Below, piece by piece: positions 16,717 through 24,449 of a stretch of DNA of 30,040 nucleotides. Numbering within the stretch: the stretch's first letter is position 1; the number at the start of each line of letters is the position of its first letter. The DNA comes from JAEUIE01 sp035430005. GTDB taxonomy: Bacteria; Planctomycetota; Planctomycetia; Gemmatales; HRBIN36. The notes under the pieces were generated by a model. That model was not told where the DNA came from. It did no database searches and saw nothing but the letters and a program-made list of their open reading frames with translations. Location of the stretch: the NCBI GenBank assembly GCA_035430005.1, contig DAOMFV010000060.1:1-30040 (forward strand), read 5' to 3'. A program made the translations under genes and the position numbers.

Positions 16717-17952
16717 TCATTGATTCGTAGTGCTATTAGCTGCTGGGTTGATTTTCCTACTTATCTTTCGGACAGTTCGTTCAATGGGCCGAATCATTGG
16801 GCGTAATACATCACGATACGCAAACTTTCGGGCATCATGAAAAAAGCCTTCGATGCCACGATAATGAATCCCACTTAAGCACTCCTCCAGGGCCTGTTCA
16901 AGCGCCGGATCGTTTCCTTTGTGCTTAGCCTGCTTCAGGCTGCCTTTATAAAAGCTGACGTTTTTTTTTGCATGGCGTAAATCGATCCGTGCTATGGATT
17001 TCAAACGAAGTGATCGGCGAAAGGTCGGGCATCGTTCCAACGCGCCGGCGATGCGCAAGTCGACCATGGTGCGAACACATTTTTCACACATGCCACAGTT
17101 GTATGCTGCACCAGAGGTCGTGTACTCTTTGAAGCAAACACGCAGAACGCTTAACGCTGCATCGTTTTGAGCCACGCAATCCACCTTTTGTGAGCGAGTG
17201 ACATCGCAGCCATCATGATGGATTTGAGTTGCTTCTGTGCTCCAAAGCGGGTCTAGTTCTGGATGCGAAGCCCAGGGGAATAGATCATCGTAGTGGTAAC
17301 TTGAGGGAATATAGACAGTGCCTAATTGTGGTGACAGTAGTAACGCAACGCTTGCCAGTACTGAACCGTGGTAGTGTGTGTCAAAAGGAACATATTCATC
17401 ACCCAGGCTGCGGATGTTGGTTTCCACTTCGATCAGCGGTCGGTTCAGCTTGGCAGTAGCCTGTTGAGCCAGAGATGAAGCGGCGTTTTTGGCTAATGCC
17501 TTATTCTGAAGATAATCGAAGCCATGGATGAGGATGCCTGCTGTTATTTCATCGTGATGTTTGAGAAAAGTATAGCAGGCATCGACTCCACAAGAGAAAA
17601 AGCTGCCGACACCTTTGGCACGAGGTTGATTCGACTGTTTTGTTTCCCCCAGAACAGGGATGATTCTTAGCTCAGGAAAAAACTGCTGAATGGTGTGTTG
17701 ATATGCAGTTAATCCTGTGAGCCAATGAGCTGAGATCGGCCCAGGAGATTGGATGGCATAACCCAATTTCATCGCAGGAACCAGGCAGGCAGCGACAAAA
17801 GACTCAATACCGTCTGACAAAGGCCCTGAGTTGGAGCGGAACCAGAGTTCGAAAATACGCTCATTAATACGGACCTTGGTGGAAACTAGCCAATCTTGCC
17901 CATCTTTGCAGGTGATAGGCTGATCGATAATGATCATCTGTTTGTTGTCCAT
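16717..17952 (-). CDS. PP-loop (ATP pyrophosphatase) fold protein with altered loop, copy B
   Basis: This 411-aa protein starts at the ATG at 17952 with GAGGG about ten bases upstream. It aligns with copy A over nearly its whole length without gaps and is roughly three quarters identical by eye. The same changed loop, FFSCGVDACYTF, is present, together with ILIHGFD, IEVETNIR, FDTHYHGSVLASVALLLS and the cysteine cluster YNCGMCEKCVRT. Differences concentrate at the N-terminus and in the last ~80 residues, as expected for copies kept under selection after duplication. It is the first gene of the leftward pair and is divergent from a glycosyltransferase gene across 243 bases that contain a perfect palindrome. 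Confidence 0.75.
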   Translation of the reverse strand: MDNKQMIIIDQPITCKDGQDWLVSTKVRINERIFELWFRSNSGPLSDGIESFVAACLVPAMKLGYAIQSPGPISAHWLTGLTAYQHTIQQFFPELRIIPVLGETKQSNQPRAKGVGSFFSCGVDACYTFLKHHDEITAGILIHGFDYLQNKALAKNAASSLAQQATAKLNRPLIEVETNIRSLGDEYVPFDTHYHGSVLASVALLLSPQLGTVYIPSSYHYDDLFPWASHPELDPLWSTEATQIHHDGCDVTRSQKVDCVAQNDAALSVLRVCFKEYTTSGAAYNCGMCEKCVRTMVDLRIAGALERCPTFRRSLRLKSIARIDLRHAKKNVSFYKGSLKQAKHKGNDPALEQALEECLSGIHYRGIEGFFHDARKFAYRDVLRPMIRPIERTVRKISRKINPAANSTTNQ

Positions 17953-18005
17953 GAGAAAATACCCTCTATTTTTTCTGAGAAGTAAGCTCAATTGCTGGGT
18001 GTTAT

Positions 18006-18025
18006 CTCATTCAAGTATGAATGAG
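18006..18025. promoter_or_regulatory. Perfect 8-4-8 palindrome in the divergent promoter region
   Basis: CTCATTCA (18006-18013), AGTA, then TGAATGAG (18018-18025) form a perfect dyad, located 54 bases upstream of the PP-loop B start and 170 bases upstream of the glycosyltransferase start. A second small inverted repeat (CTAGT/ACTAG) lies about ten bases to the right. The dyad could be a repressor operator or a 5' leader hairpin of the leftward transcript. No regulator gene is adjacent. Confidence 0.4.
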
Positions 18026-18195
18026 GTTTGGTTCCTAGTAATGAAACTAGACATCCGAGGAATGTACTCTAATTCGGCATGAACTGAATGAAAACACATT
18101 AAAAACAGTCAATGTTCAAGACCCTCTGGCATAATTCCGATGAAGACGATAGAGTTTCTTTCCATCAAGCAGTTATCAAGGTTGTCTTCGAATAA

Positions 18196-19371
18196 ATGAA
18201 AATTTGTCTTTATACAAACTCTGCCTTTCCGTGCTTGGGCGGCCAGGAAATGGTCGTGGATGAGCTGGCACGCCAATATCAAAAGCTGGGCCATAGTGTA
18301 GTGATGTTAAGCCCGGAGCCACCTCGAGAAATAGAGGCAAGAGACGAAGAATTTCCGTATCGAATCGAAAGGCATCCACGCTTTGTTTCGACACGATGGT
18401 TTGTCAGTTGGTATGAACTGGCGCTGAAGCGACTCTATCGTGAGTTCAAGTACGATATCATCCATTGCCACAACGTTTACCCCAATGGCTATCTGGCAGT
18501 GAAGCATAAGTTGCGAGGCGGCCCGCCTGTGGTGATAACCAGTCATGGCGGCGATGTTCGTGTGGACAATCCGCGATTCAAGAAGCCGGGATTGCGTGCC
18601 CGGCATCGATTTGCCGTGCAGCAAGCGGATGCTCTCGTAGCAATCGGACCCTTTACGGAAAAGGGGTATCTTGACCTGGGGGCCTCGCCTCGTGCCATCC
18701 ATTCAATTGGCAATGGTGTGCACTCAGATTCCATGATGGATCCAGTCAAACGTCCTGATACGATTCCAGCACATCTCCAACCGAAGAAGTTTGTTTTGTT
18801 TGTAGGACGATTGGCAAATAGGAAAGGCGTGGATGTTCTACTGCGGGCCGCTGCGAAACAGCTTGCTGCCATGCCGGTCAATTCCCCATCACCGCATTTT
18901 GTCATCTGTGGCGATGGTGCAGAACGAGAATCGCTCGAAGCCCTGAGTGTTGAACTGGGAGTATCTTCCTTTGTTACCTTCATGGGCAATGTCAGAGGGA
19001 TGACTAAACAGTGGCTGCTGCAAAATGCCTATGCGATGGTGATTCCATCGCGTCAGTGGGAAGCGTATCCCATGGTGTTGCTGGAAGGTTTTGCAGTGGG
19101 GTGTCCTGTGATTGCCAGTGATGCTCCAGGTCTTGAGGGGCTGGTCGAAGATCATGAAACAGGATGGGTTTTCCCGCGGGAAAATCCTGCTGCCTTGGCG
19201 CAGATACTGGACATGGTCTGGCAGAGCCCTTCGATGGCGACTCAAGTGGGCCAGAATGGCTTGCGTGTTGCCAGGCAATGTGATTGGGCTCGTATTGCGG
19301 AAAAACATGTCGAATTGTTCGAGAGGATTACTGGGCAGCAGAAGCAATTCAAGTTACGCATTGCCTCATAA
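18196..19371 (+). CDS. Glycosyltransferase family 4 (GT-B fold)
   Basis: The 391-aa enzyme transfers a sugar from a nucleotide-sugar donor to a lipid- or polysaccharide-linked acceptor at the cytoplasmic face. The N-terminal acceptor domain opens with MKICLYTNSAFPCLGGQE (GG loop near 15-16) and carries IIHCHNVYP and ITSHGGD. The C-terminal donor domain has FVGRLANRKGVDVLLRA (202-218) and the EX7E pair Glu289/Glu297 in QWEAYPMVLLEGF, then GCPVIASDAPGLEGLV, all typical of GT4. The length is normal and there is no TM segment. The donor and acceptor sugars cannot be told from sequence. It lies 166 bases before the pyruvyl-transferase-family gene and is probably co-transcribed with it; no strong Shine-Dalgarno precedes the ATG. 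Confidence 0.93.
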   Translation: MKICLYTNSAFPCLGGQEMVVDELARQYQKLGHSVVMLSPEPPREIEARDEEFPYRIERHPRFVSTRWFVSWYELALKRLYREFKYDIIHCHNVYPNGYLAVKHKLRGGPPVVITSHGGDVRVDNPRFKKPGLRARHRFAVQQADALVAIGPFTEKGYLDLGASPRAIHSIGNGVHSDSMMDPVKRPDTIPAHLQPKKFVLFVGRLANRKGVDVLLRAAAKQLAAMPVNSPSPHFVICGDGAERESLEALSVELGVSSFVTFMGNVRGMTKQWLLQNAYAMVIPSRQWEAYPMVLLEGFAVGCPVIASDAPGLEGLVEDHETGWVFPRENPAALAQILDMVWQSPSMATQVGQNGLRVARQCDWARIAEKHVELFERITGQQKQFKLRIAS

Positions 19372-19537
19372 ACGCCAACTCTATAAATGTGGTTACATTG
19401 AATCGAATCCAATGTCTTTCTTACCCACCTAAGCGAACGTCTTGAACAACGGCTACCGTCTTGTCAAATGCTCGTGCCGTTGTTTATTAAGTAAATCGTT
19501 CATGAAGTATCGCAAGGGCAAGGAGCCGAGTCCTCCA

Positions 19538-20464
19538 ATGAGTACACTGGTATGCTGGTGGGGAAGTTTTGATCAAGGTGGCGAGACACTGGGTGATCTG
19601 TGGGCAGTTTGTGCCGTCATCAATAAACTTCTTTCCGTAGATCAGAAGGTTATTCTGGCAGGCAAAACGCAATACTCAGAATTCCCTATCCCTGCACGCT
19701 CATGGAAAGAGGTTGAGCCCAAAGCAGTTAGCAATCTGGTATTTGTTTGCGGGCCTGTCGTTGGTTCATTCGCGGAATTCACCTCTTTGGTTCAGAAGTT
19801 CTCTCGCAGTAAGAAAATCGCTATCGGCGTCAGCATTCTTCCCATCAGTTCTCCGAAACACTGGAACCCCTTCGACGCCGTCATTTCTCGGGATGGTGTG
19901 ATACCTTCATGGGGTGATATTGCGCCGGCTTTTCCTTCCAGTTGGATGCAGGCAGCGGGCAAGTCAACGCACGGCGAATATGTCGGCTTATGCCTGCGCG
20001 GGCAGCAGAGCGAATATGGAAAGCAGGCCTGTCTCGCCGATCAGGCAAATCACCTGGCGAACGCTCTCGCATTGAAAACGAAACTGCCGGTGCAGATTCT
20101 CGATACTAAACTCAACAACGATCCCAATCGAACCAGGCAGATTATTAAGGAGTTTGAACGTTGCAGGCTTATCATTAGCACAAGAATGCACGGCGGCGTG
20201 TTAGCTTTATGCAGCGGCATCCCAGCATTGGGGATTGATCAAATCAGCGGTGGCGCCAAGCTTCATTCAGTATTATTTGGCTGCGGTTGGCCTTATGTTT
20301 TGCGAGCAGAAGAAGCAAAGTCCGCTGACTTGGAAAAGGTGATTCACGACTTCATGGCTCTGCCAGAATCGCTGCTAAGAACAATTTCCGCGGCGCGTGT
20401 TAACCTGGTGCGAAAGGCAGAGCACGCTCTCGACATGCTGCCGCCTCTCTTAACAACTCAGTGA
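19538..20464 (+). CDS. Polysaccharide pyruvyl transferase family protein
   Basis: I chose the ATG at 19538 (308 aa) because the domain begins there and AAGGAG lies 12 bases upstream; in-frame ATG 19502 and TTG 19442 would add residues with no family similarity. Family features: an N-terminal glycine turn (WWGSFDQGGETLGDLW) in place of the common GNxGD; an ISRDG segment in the middle; and the strong C-terminal motif LIISTRMHGGVLALCSGIPA (212-231), matching the family's S-R-x-H-x...A...G-x-P. Members add pyruvate ketals from phosphoenolpyruvate to sugars, or act as sialyl-type transferases. The neighbouring GT4 enzyme and the two PP-loop proteins point to a surface-polymer pathway. Confidence 0.85.
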   Translation: MSTLVCWWGSFDQGGETLGDLWAVCAVINKLLSVDQKVILAGKTQYSEFPIPARSWKEVEPKAVSNLVFVCGPVVGSFAEFTSLVQKFSRSKKIAIGVSILPISSPKHWNPFDAVISRDGVIPSWGDIAPAFPSSWMQAAGKSTHGEYVGLCLRGQQSEYGKQACLADQANHLANALALKTKLPVQILDTKLNNDPNRTRQIIKEFERCRLIISTRMHGGVLALCSGIPALGIDQISGGAKLHSVLFGCGWPYVLRAEEAKSADLEKVIHDFMALPESLLRTISAARVNLVRKAEHALDMLPPLLTTQ

Positions 20465-20478
20465 ATGTGAAAATGAAA

Positions 20479-20507
20479 CAAGCCATCGGTATGTAACCGA
20501 TGACTTG
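20479..20507. terminator. Hairpin terminator between convergent genes
   Basis: CAAGCCATCGGT (20479-20490) and ACCGATGACTTG (20496-20507) pair over 7 + 4 bp with one mismatch and a five-base loop. Read on the minus strand the stem is followed by a T-rich stretch (TTTCATTTTC), so it probably ends the secreted-protein gene at 20525 as well as the pyruvyl-transferase-family gene. Confidence 0.7.
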
Positions 20508-20524
20508 CTTGAATGGCGGGCAAA

Positions 20525-21982
20525 TTAGAATTCAAGATTGTACTTCTGTGCCAATGCAGCTCGCAAGGCGCTGGTGGCATCGCCGATCTGAGTCCAGATG
20601 GCGTTTCGAGACTTGGCTCCCGCGGCTGCAGTTTGAGCCTTAGCGGTGGTTACTTCCTGATAATTATCGAACTGGCCGCCATAAAAGCCACCCCAGCCAT
20701 TGCCGTAGGTGCTGTTATATCCGTAACCCACTGACTTTCGTTTTTCAGTGTCGAGGACCAGATTATCGATGTTCACCCCGCGAAGCGATTGCGAACAGAT
20801 GCGGAGTTGGGCAGCGGCATTGTTGGTGAAATCGACAAGCGCCGGATCGACATTCACAATGGGAAGTTGTTCAAGTTTTCGGACGGTGTACTCGTACCAG
20901 CTTGCATTGACTGTCCAGGCACGGTCCCGATCCATTCTGTCGCTTTTAGCACGAAGGTCGGTCAACAAATTGTTCACAGCCTTGAAATATCGCTGTGAAT
21001 TGGCTGCGGTGGCTGCGGGACCGGTAAGTTGATCATCCTGGTCAGGTCCCATGGTCGCGGGCATGACCAGTGAAAGAACTTTTTTGAAATCGTCGCTGTC
21101 GAGGGCGCCTTTCATCACCAGAGTCTTGCCATTGACGGTGGGTTGCCATTGAGACAGATCACCAACGTGATAACCGGCACGTTCAACGGTTTCAATGACG
21201 AAGCCGGGCAGTTGCTTGGCGTACGGGGCGACATCTTCGCTGAAGTCGAGTCGAAGTTCTGTTCCAAAAGAATTGGTGACATTCATCGATAACCGCAGAC
21301 CTTTTATTCCTTTGATGAAGTTCGTCCACTTGACACGATCAATGTCCTTATCCATCACCTTGGATTGCTGGAGGCGATTCAATATCTCGGCTCGATCCAG
21401 AGTATCCGCTAGATCCATAGCGATGTTGATTTGACCAGTCGAGCCACCATCTATCACGGCATTGGTGAGGTACTGGCTCACGGCATTCGTTGTGTTGGAC
21501 TTGGCGAACTTGATCCAGCGCATCATCTGCTGACGGTTGGCCGGCGCAAAGATGCCCCAGCTTTCCCGTTCAAATTGGACGAAGTACATGTTGCGGCGAG
21601 ACGGAATAACATAGAGGTTTTCGACGAGTTCTACATCGGAGCCTTCCATCTTGGCGACTTTATATTCATCGACTTTTCCAGGGAACTCCAACAAGGTTAC
21701 CTGCCAGGCATTGTGATGCTCGGCGGGAATGTATTCAGAAGCAATGACGACGAAGTTAACACCGGGTGGGAAGGGTATTTTGCCGCTCTGATAGTCCAGA
21801 TTGCGTTTTTGTGACCAACCATCGGTCAACGACCGCTGGGAGTTCATCAGGGCCTTGGTATCGATGACAGTCAATACATTGGCATTTCCGGGAATGCGTT
21901 GTAGAAGCTTGGTTAAATCCTGCCCCCAGGAGTTTACAGACATCCCTGCAAGCACGAGGCAAACGACCGCAAATCTAAACAT
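20525..21982 (-). CDS. Secreted protein of unknown function
   Basis: I start this 485-aa protein at the ATG at 21982, where a signal peptide begins (MFRFAVVCLVLAGMSVNSWG, cleaved near WGQ/DLTK); upstream in-frame ATGs at 21994 and 21997 give nearly the same protein. The mature part is mixed alpha/beta, starting LTKLLQRIPGNANVLTVIDT. A Gly/Tyr/Asn-rich segment (YGYNSTYGNGWGGFYGG) lies near residue 430, and a helical Ala/Thr-rich tail follows. No enzyme motif, metal site or TM segment after the signal was found. The opening resembles planctomycete exported proteins with no assigned role. It follows the formylglycine-generating enzyme gene by 123 bases on the same strand. Confidence 0.75.
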   Translation of the reverse strand: MFRFAVVCLVLAGMSVNSWGQDLTKLLQRIPGNANVLTVIDTKALMNSQRSLTDGWSQKRNLDYQSGKIPFPPGVNFVVIASEYIPAEHHNAWQVTLLEFPGKVDEYKVAKMEGSDVELVENLYVIPSRRNMYFVQFERESWGIFAPANRQQMMRWIKFAKSNTTNAVSQYLTNAVIDGGSTGQINIAMDLADTLDRAEILNRLQQSKVMDKDIDRVKWTNFIKGIKGLRLSMNVTNSFGTELRLDFSEDVAPYAKQLPGFVIETVERAGYHVGDLSQWQPTVNGKTLVMKGALDSDDFKKVLSLVMPATMGPDQDDQLTGPAATAANSQRYFKAVNNLLTDLRAKSDRMDRDRAWTVNASWYEYTVRKLEQLPIVNVDPALVDFTNNAAAQLRICSQSLRGVNIDNLVLDTEKRKSVGYGYNSTYGNGWGGFYGGQFDNYQEVTTAKAQTAAAGAKSRNAIWTQIGDATSALRAALAQKYNLEF

Positions 21983-22105
21983 GGTGGTGCCCATCATCAA
22001 CGAGGTGATAGAAATCAGTGCTAGCCTACGCCAGTTATGCTGAATAGCAAGCGAATTCATGCACAATAGAGCTACTTTTGCTGGCATTCCCATCGTACGG
22101 GTATA

Positions 22106-23251
22106 CTATCTGGTAGCATCTTGAACGCATCGGAAACCAACGTGAGACATACCAGTATCGGGAGAATTCCCTCGCCGGGCGGCATTGCGATAACTTTCGC
22201 AATAGGTGACATGGCACAGAAAGGAGCCGCCCCGTATGACTCGCTTGGGGGCGTAAGGCTCATTGGGATCGAGGCTCTCAGTTGGCCCCTTTGGATTATC
22301 AATGACTTTTGAATTCGCACGTTGTGCGTAGGCGTCTGCCCGATACCAGTCACTGCACCATTCCCACGCGTTCCCGGCCATGTCATACAGTTCAAATCCG
22401 TTCGGGGGATATGTTTTCACTGGGGCAGTGCGTTCCCAGCCATCGACTTTGGTGTTTTGATTGGGGAAATTGCCCTGCCAGATATTGGCCTTGGTACCAT
22501 CAGTATCGGTGAGCCCTTCATTGCCCCAAGAGAACTTTTGCGAAGACTTCCCGCCTCGAGAGGCATACTCCCACTCTGCTTCGGTAGGCAACCGCTTGCC
22601 AGCCCACTTGGCGTATTCGGTGGCATCGAACCAGGAAACGTGAACGACGGGGTGATTCTCACGGCCTTCCAGATTGCTTTGAGGCCCTTCGGGGTGATTC
22701 CAGCAAGCACCGGGCGTCCACTTCCACCAGAGGGCAGGGTTGTTGGTGGGAACAGGTTGCTTGGTTGGCACAAAGACCATTGATCCGGCGACCAGCATCT
22801 CTGCCGGCGGTTTCGGAGTGCCGGGAGGCAACTGCTGCTTTAGTTCTTCCCATTCGGGTGCCTTCTCAGCTGTAGTGACATACTTGGCCGCTTCGACGAA
22901 CTTTCGGAACTGAGCGTTGGTCACTTCATTCTCATCCATCCAGAACGAGGAGATTTTCACTCGATGAGCAGGTTGTTCATTCCGGTTAGCTGCCTGGCCT
23001 TCGGTACCCATGATGAACTCACCGGCGGGGATCAGCACCATGCCGTCCTTTTTGATGATCTGACCTCTTGCGGCTGGGCCGGCAGTGTTGATATCTGCCG
23101 ATGAGTTGAAGAACTTTGTCGCTCCATAAACTACGCCGAACGAGGCAATGCCGAGCGCAAACAACCCAACCCAATAGAGTCGGCTAACTTTGGTTGTTTC
23201 CGTTACTGTTTCAGCGGCACGTTGTCGACGTTCACGATTCTTGACAGACAT
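22106..23251 (-). CDS. Membrane-anchored formylglycine-generating enzyme (SUMF1/FGE family)
   Basis: This 381-aa protein starts at the ATG at 23251; a TTG five codons upstream is less likely. A basic N-terminus (KNRERRQR) and one TM helix (about 23-43) anchor a FGE-sulfatase domain outside the membrane (about 67-378). Family hallmarks are MVLIPAGEFIMGT, VTNAQFRKF, HPVVHVSWFDATEYAKW, RLPTEAEWEYASRGG, DMAGNAWEWCSDWY and RVIRGGSFLCHVTYCESYRN. The last holds both cysteines (346 and 351) that bind copper and catalyse oxidation of a sulfatase cysteine to formylglycine; many SUMF1-like proteins lack them. It ends GFRCVQDA, as usual. Sulfatases are its likely clients; none is in the window. Confidence 0.92.
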   Translation of the reverse strand: MSVKNRERRQRAAETVTETTKVSRLYWVGLFALGIASFGVVYGATKFFNSSADINTAGPAARGQIIKKDGMVLIPAGEFIMGTEGQAANRNEQPAHRVKISSFWMDENEVTNAQFRKFVEAAKYVTTAEKAPEWEELKQQLPPGTPKPPAEMLVAGSMVFVPTKQPVPTNNPALWWKWTPGACWNHPEGPQSNLEGRENHPVVHVSWFDATEYAKWAGKRLPTEAEWEYASRGGKSSQKFSWGNEGLTDTDGTKANIWQGNFPNQNTKVDGWERTAPVKTYPPNGFELYDMAGNAWEWCSDWYRADAYAQRANSKVIDNPKGPTESLDPNEPYAPKRVIRGGSFLCHVTYCESYRNAARRGNSPDTGMSHVGFRCVQDATR

Positions 23252-23398
23252 AGATGAATATCTCAAAGGTGAATAATGTTAGTTTACAGTGCTTCCCTTC
23301 ATCAAGCCATCGAGAAGCGGACAATAATCAACTTTGGTCTTGATGGAAACGACTTTGAACTAGCGGAGTTCACTTCATTTAGTTCTTTCAAGAATTCT

Positions 23399-23450
23399 GC
23401 ATACTCCTCACCTCGAATTGAAGTATGCTGAAAGGCGAGTCTCACGCCTT
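23399..23450. repeat. Two inverted repeats in the divergent region before the SnoaL-like gene
   Basis: GCATACT (23399-23405) and AGTATGC (23422-23428) are perfect inverted repeats; with flanks, nine of ten bases match. Just downstream AAGGCG (23432-23437) and CGCCTT (23445-23450) form a second perfect small hairpin. The ATG of the plus-strand gene follows 30 bases later. They may be an operator and a leader hairpin. Confidence 0.3.
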
Positions 23451-23480
23451 GTGCATGGGACGATTGTGAGGAGTCAGCGG

Positions 23481-24404
23481 ATGAAACAGCAGCGATTGAT
23501 AGTGATGGCTCTATTAGGGTCGTGCCTGTTGCTTGCCCAGACCGCAGCTCAGCAGTCGGTGAAGGCTGATTCTGATCTGGAAGCCATCAAGAGCACGGCG
23601 ACCAAGTATGGGAAGGCTTTCGAGACCAACGACGCTGCCGCCTTGGGGGCGCTCTTCACCGACGAGGCGGAGTTCGTGGACGGAGTGGACAATGTCGTGC
23701 ATGGCAAGAAGGCAATTGAGGAGGCCTTTGCCACGTTGTTCAAGAACAACCCGAAGCAGAAAATCGTGGTCGATATGGACGTCGTTCGCCGTCTCAGCAG
23801 CACCTGCCTGGTGGAAGAGGGGACTTACACTTTCCAATCAACCGCTGATCCGAAAGCTACCGCCGAGCGGAGCAAGTATGTCATGTTGCACGTCAAGCAA
23901 CCCGATGGTTGGAAGATAGCCAGCATCCGAACGAACCATGAATTGGCCGTGGCTCATCATGAACATTTGAAAAGCCTCGATTGGTTGGTGGGGACTTGGG
24001 TCGATGAAGGCGCGGACGATGTGATTGAGACTGCGTGGAAATGGTCAGAAGATGGCAACTACCTTCTGGGTGAATTCAAGATCACTGCCAAGGGCAAGAC
24101 CGTGCTGAAAGGAACGCACCGCCTCGGTTGGGATCCGCTGCTCAAGCAGATTCGATCGTGGGTGTTCGATAACCAAGGTGGGTTCAGCAAAGGACGAGTC
24201 ACGTCGAGCGGTAACAATCGCTGGACGATCAAATCGACAGGCGTCAGCTCAGATGGCGATGCGACCTCTGCGACGGCGATCTACGAAAAGAAGAGCAAAG
24301 ACCGCTTCCAGATCAACATGCAGGATCGGGTTCAGGATGGCGATCCTCTGCCGGACCTGGCCATCACCATCGTGCGTGCGGCACCTGGCCCGAAGCCAAA
24401 ATAG
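23481..24404 (+). CDS. Secreted SnoaL/DUF4440-like protein
   Basis: The 307-aa protein starts at the ATG at 23481, with GAGGAG seven bases upstream; the longer frame from 23418 would bury this site. A signal peptide (MKQQRLIVMALLGSCLLLAQ, cleaved near TAA/QQS) is followed by a SnoaL/NTF2-like domain (about 32-150): DLEAIKSTATKYGKAFETND, then ALFTDEAEFVDGVDNVVHGK, EEGTYTF and DGWKIASIR. A second beta-rich domain (about 163-300, starting SLDWLVGTW) resembles a lipocalin-like or DUF1579-like barrel. NTF2-like domains of this kind bind small ligands or act as isomerases; no active-site residues can be assigned. It lies 45 bases before a TPR protein gene and is probably co-transcribed. Confidence 0.85.
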   Translation: MKQQRLIVMALLGSCLLLAQTAAQQSVKADSDLEAIKSTATKYGKAFETNDAAALGALFTDEAEFVDGVDNVVHGKKAIEEAFATLFKNNPKQKIVVDMDVVRRLSSTCLVEEGTYTFQSTADPKATAERSKYVMLHVKQPDGWKIASIRTNHELAVAHHEHLKSLDWLVGTWVDEGADDVIETAWKWSEDGNYLLGEFKITAKGKTVLKGTHRLGWDPLLKQIRSWVFDNQGGFSKGRVTSSGNNRWTIKSTGVSSDGDATSATAIYEKKSKDRFQINMQDRVQDGDPLPDLAITIVRAAPGPKPK

Positions 24405-24449
24405 ATGATTGTCCTTATTCATTCCATCTTGCCTACCTTGAGACAAATC

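Larger units (their letters stand above)
15406..17952 (-). repeat. Tandem gene duplication (PP-loop copies A and B)
   Basis: The two open frames are head-to-tail, of near-equal length (406 and 411 aa), and similar in DNA as well as protein; for example both end near a shared stretch coding for RPMxRPIERTV. The 90-base spacer codes for nothing obvious. Divergence is too high for a recent amplification, so both copies have probably been kept. Confidence 0.85.

Noticed and set aside
15406..20464. The surface island as a mobile element
   Set aside because: No integrase, transposase, terminal repeats or tRNA junction was seen at either side.
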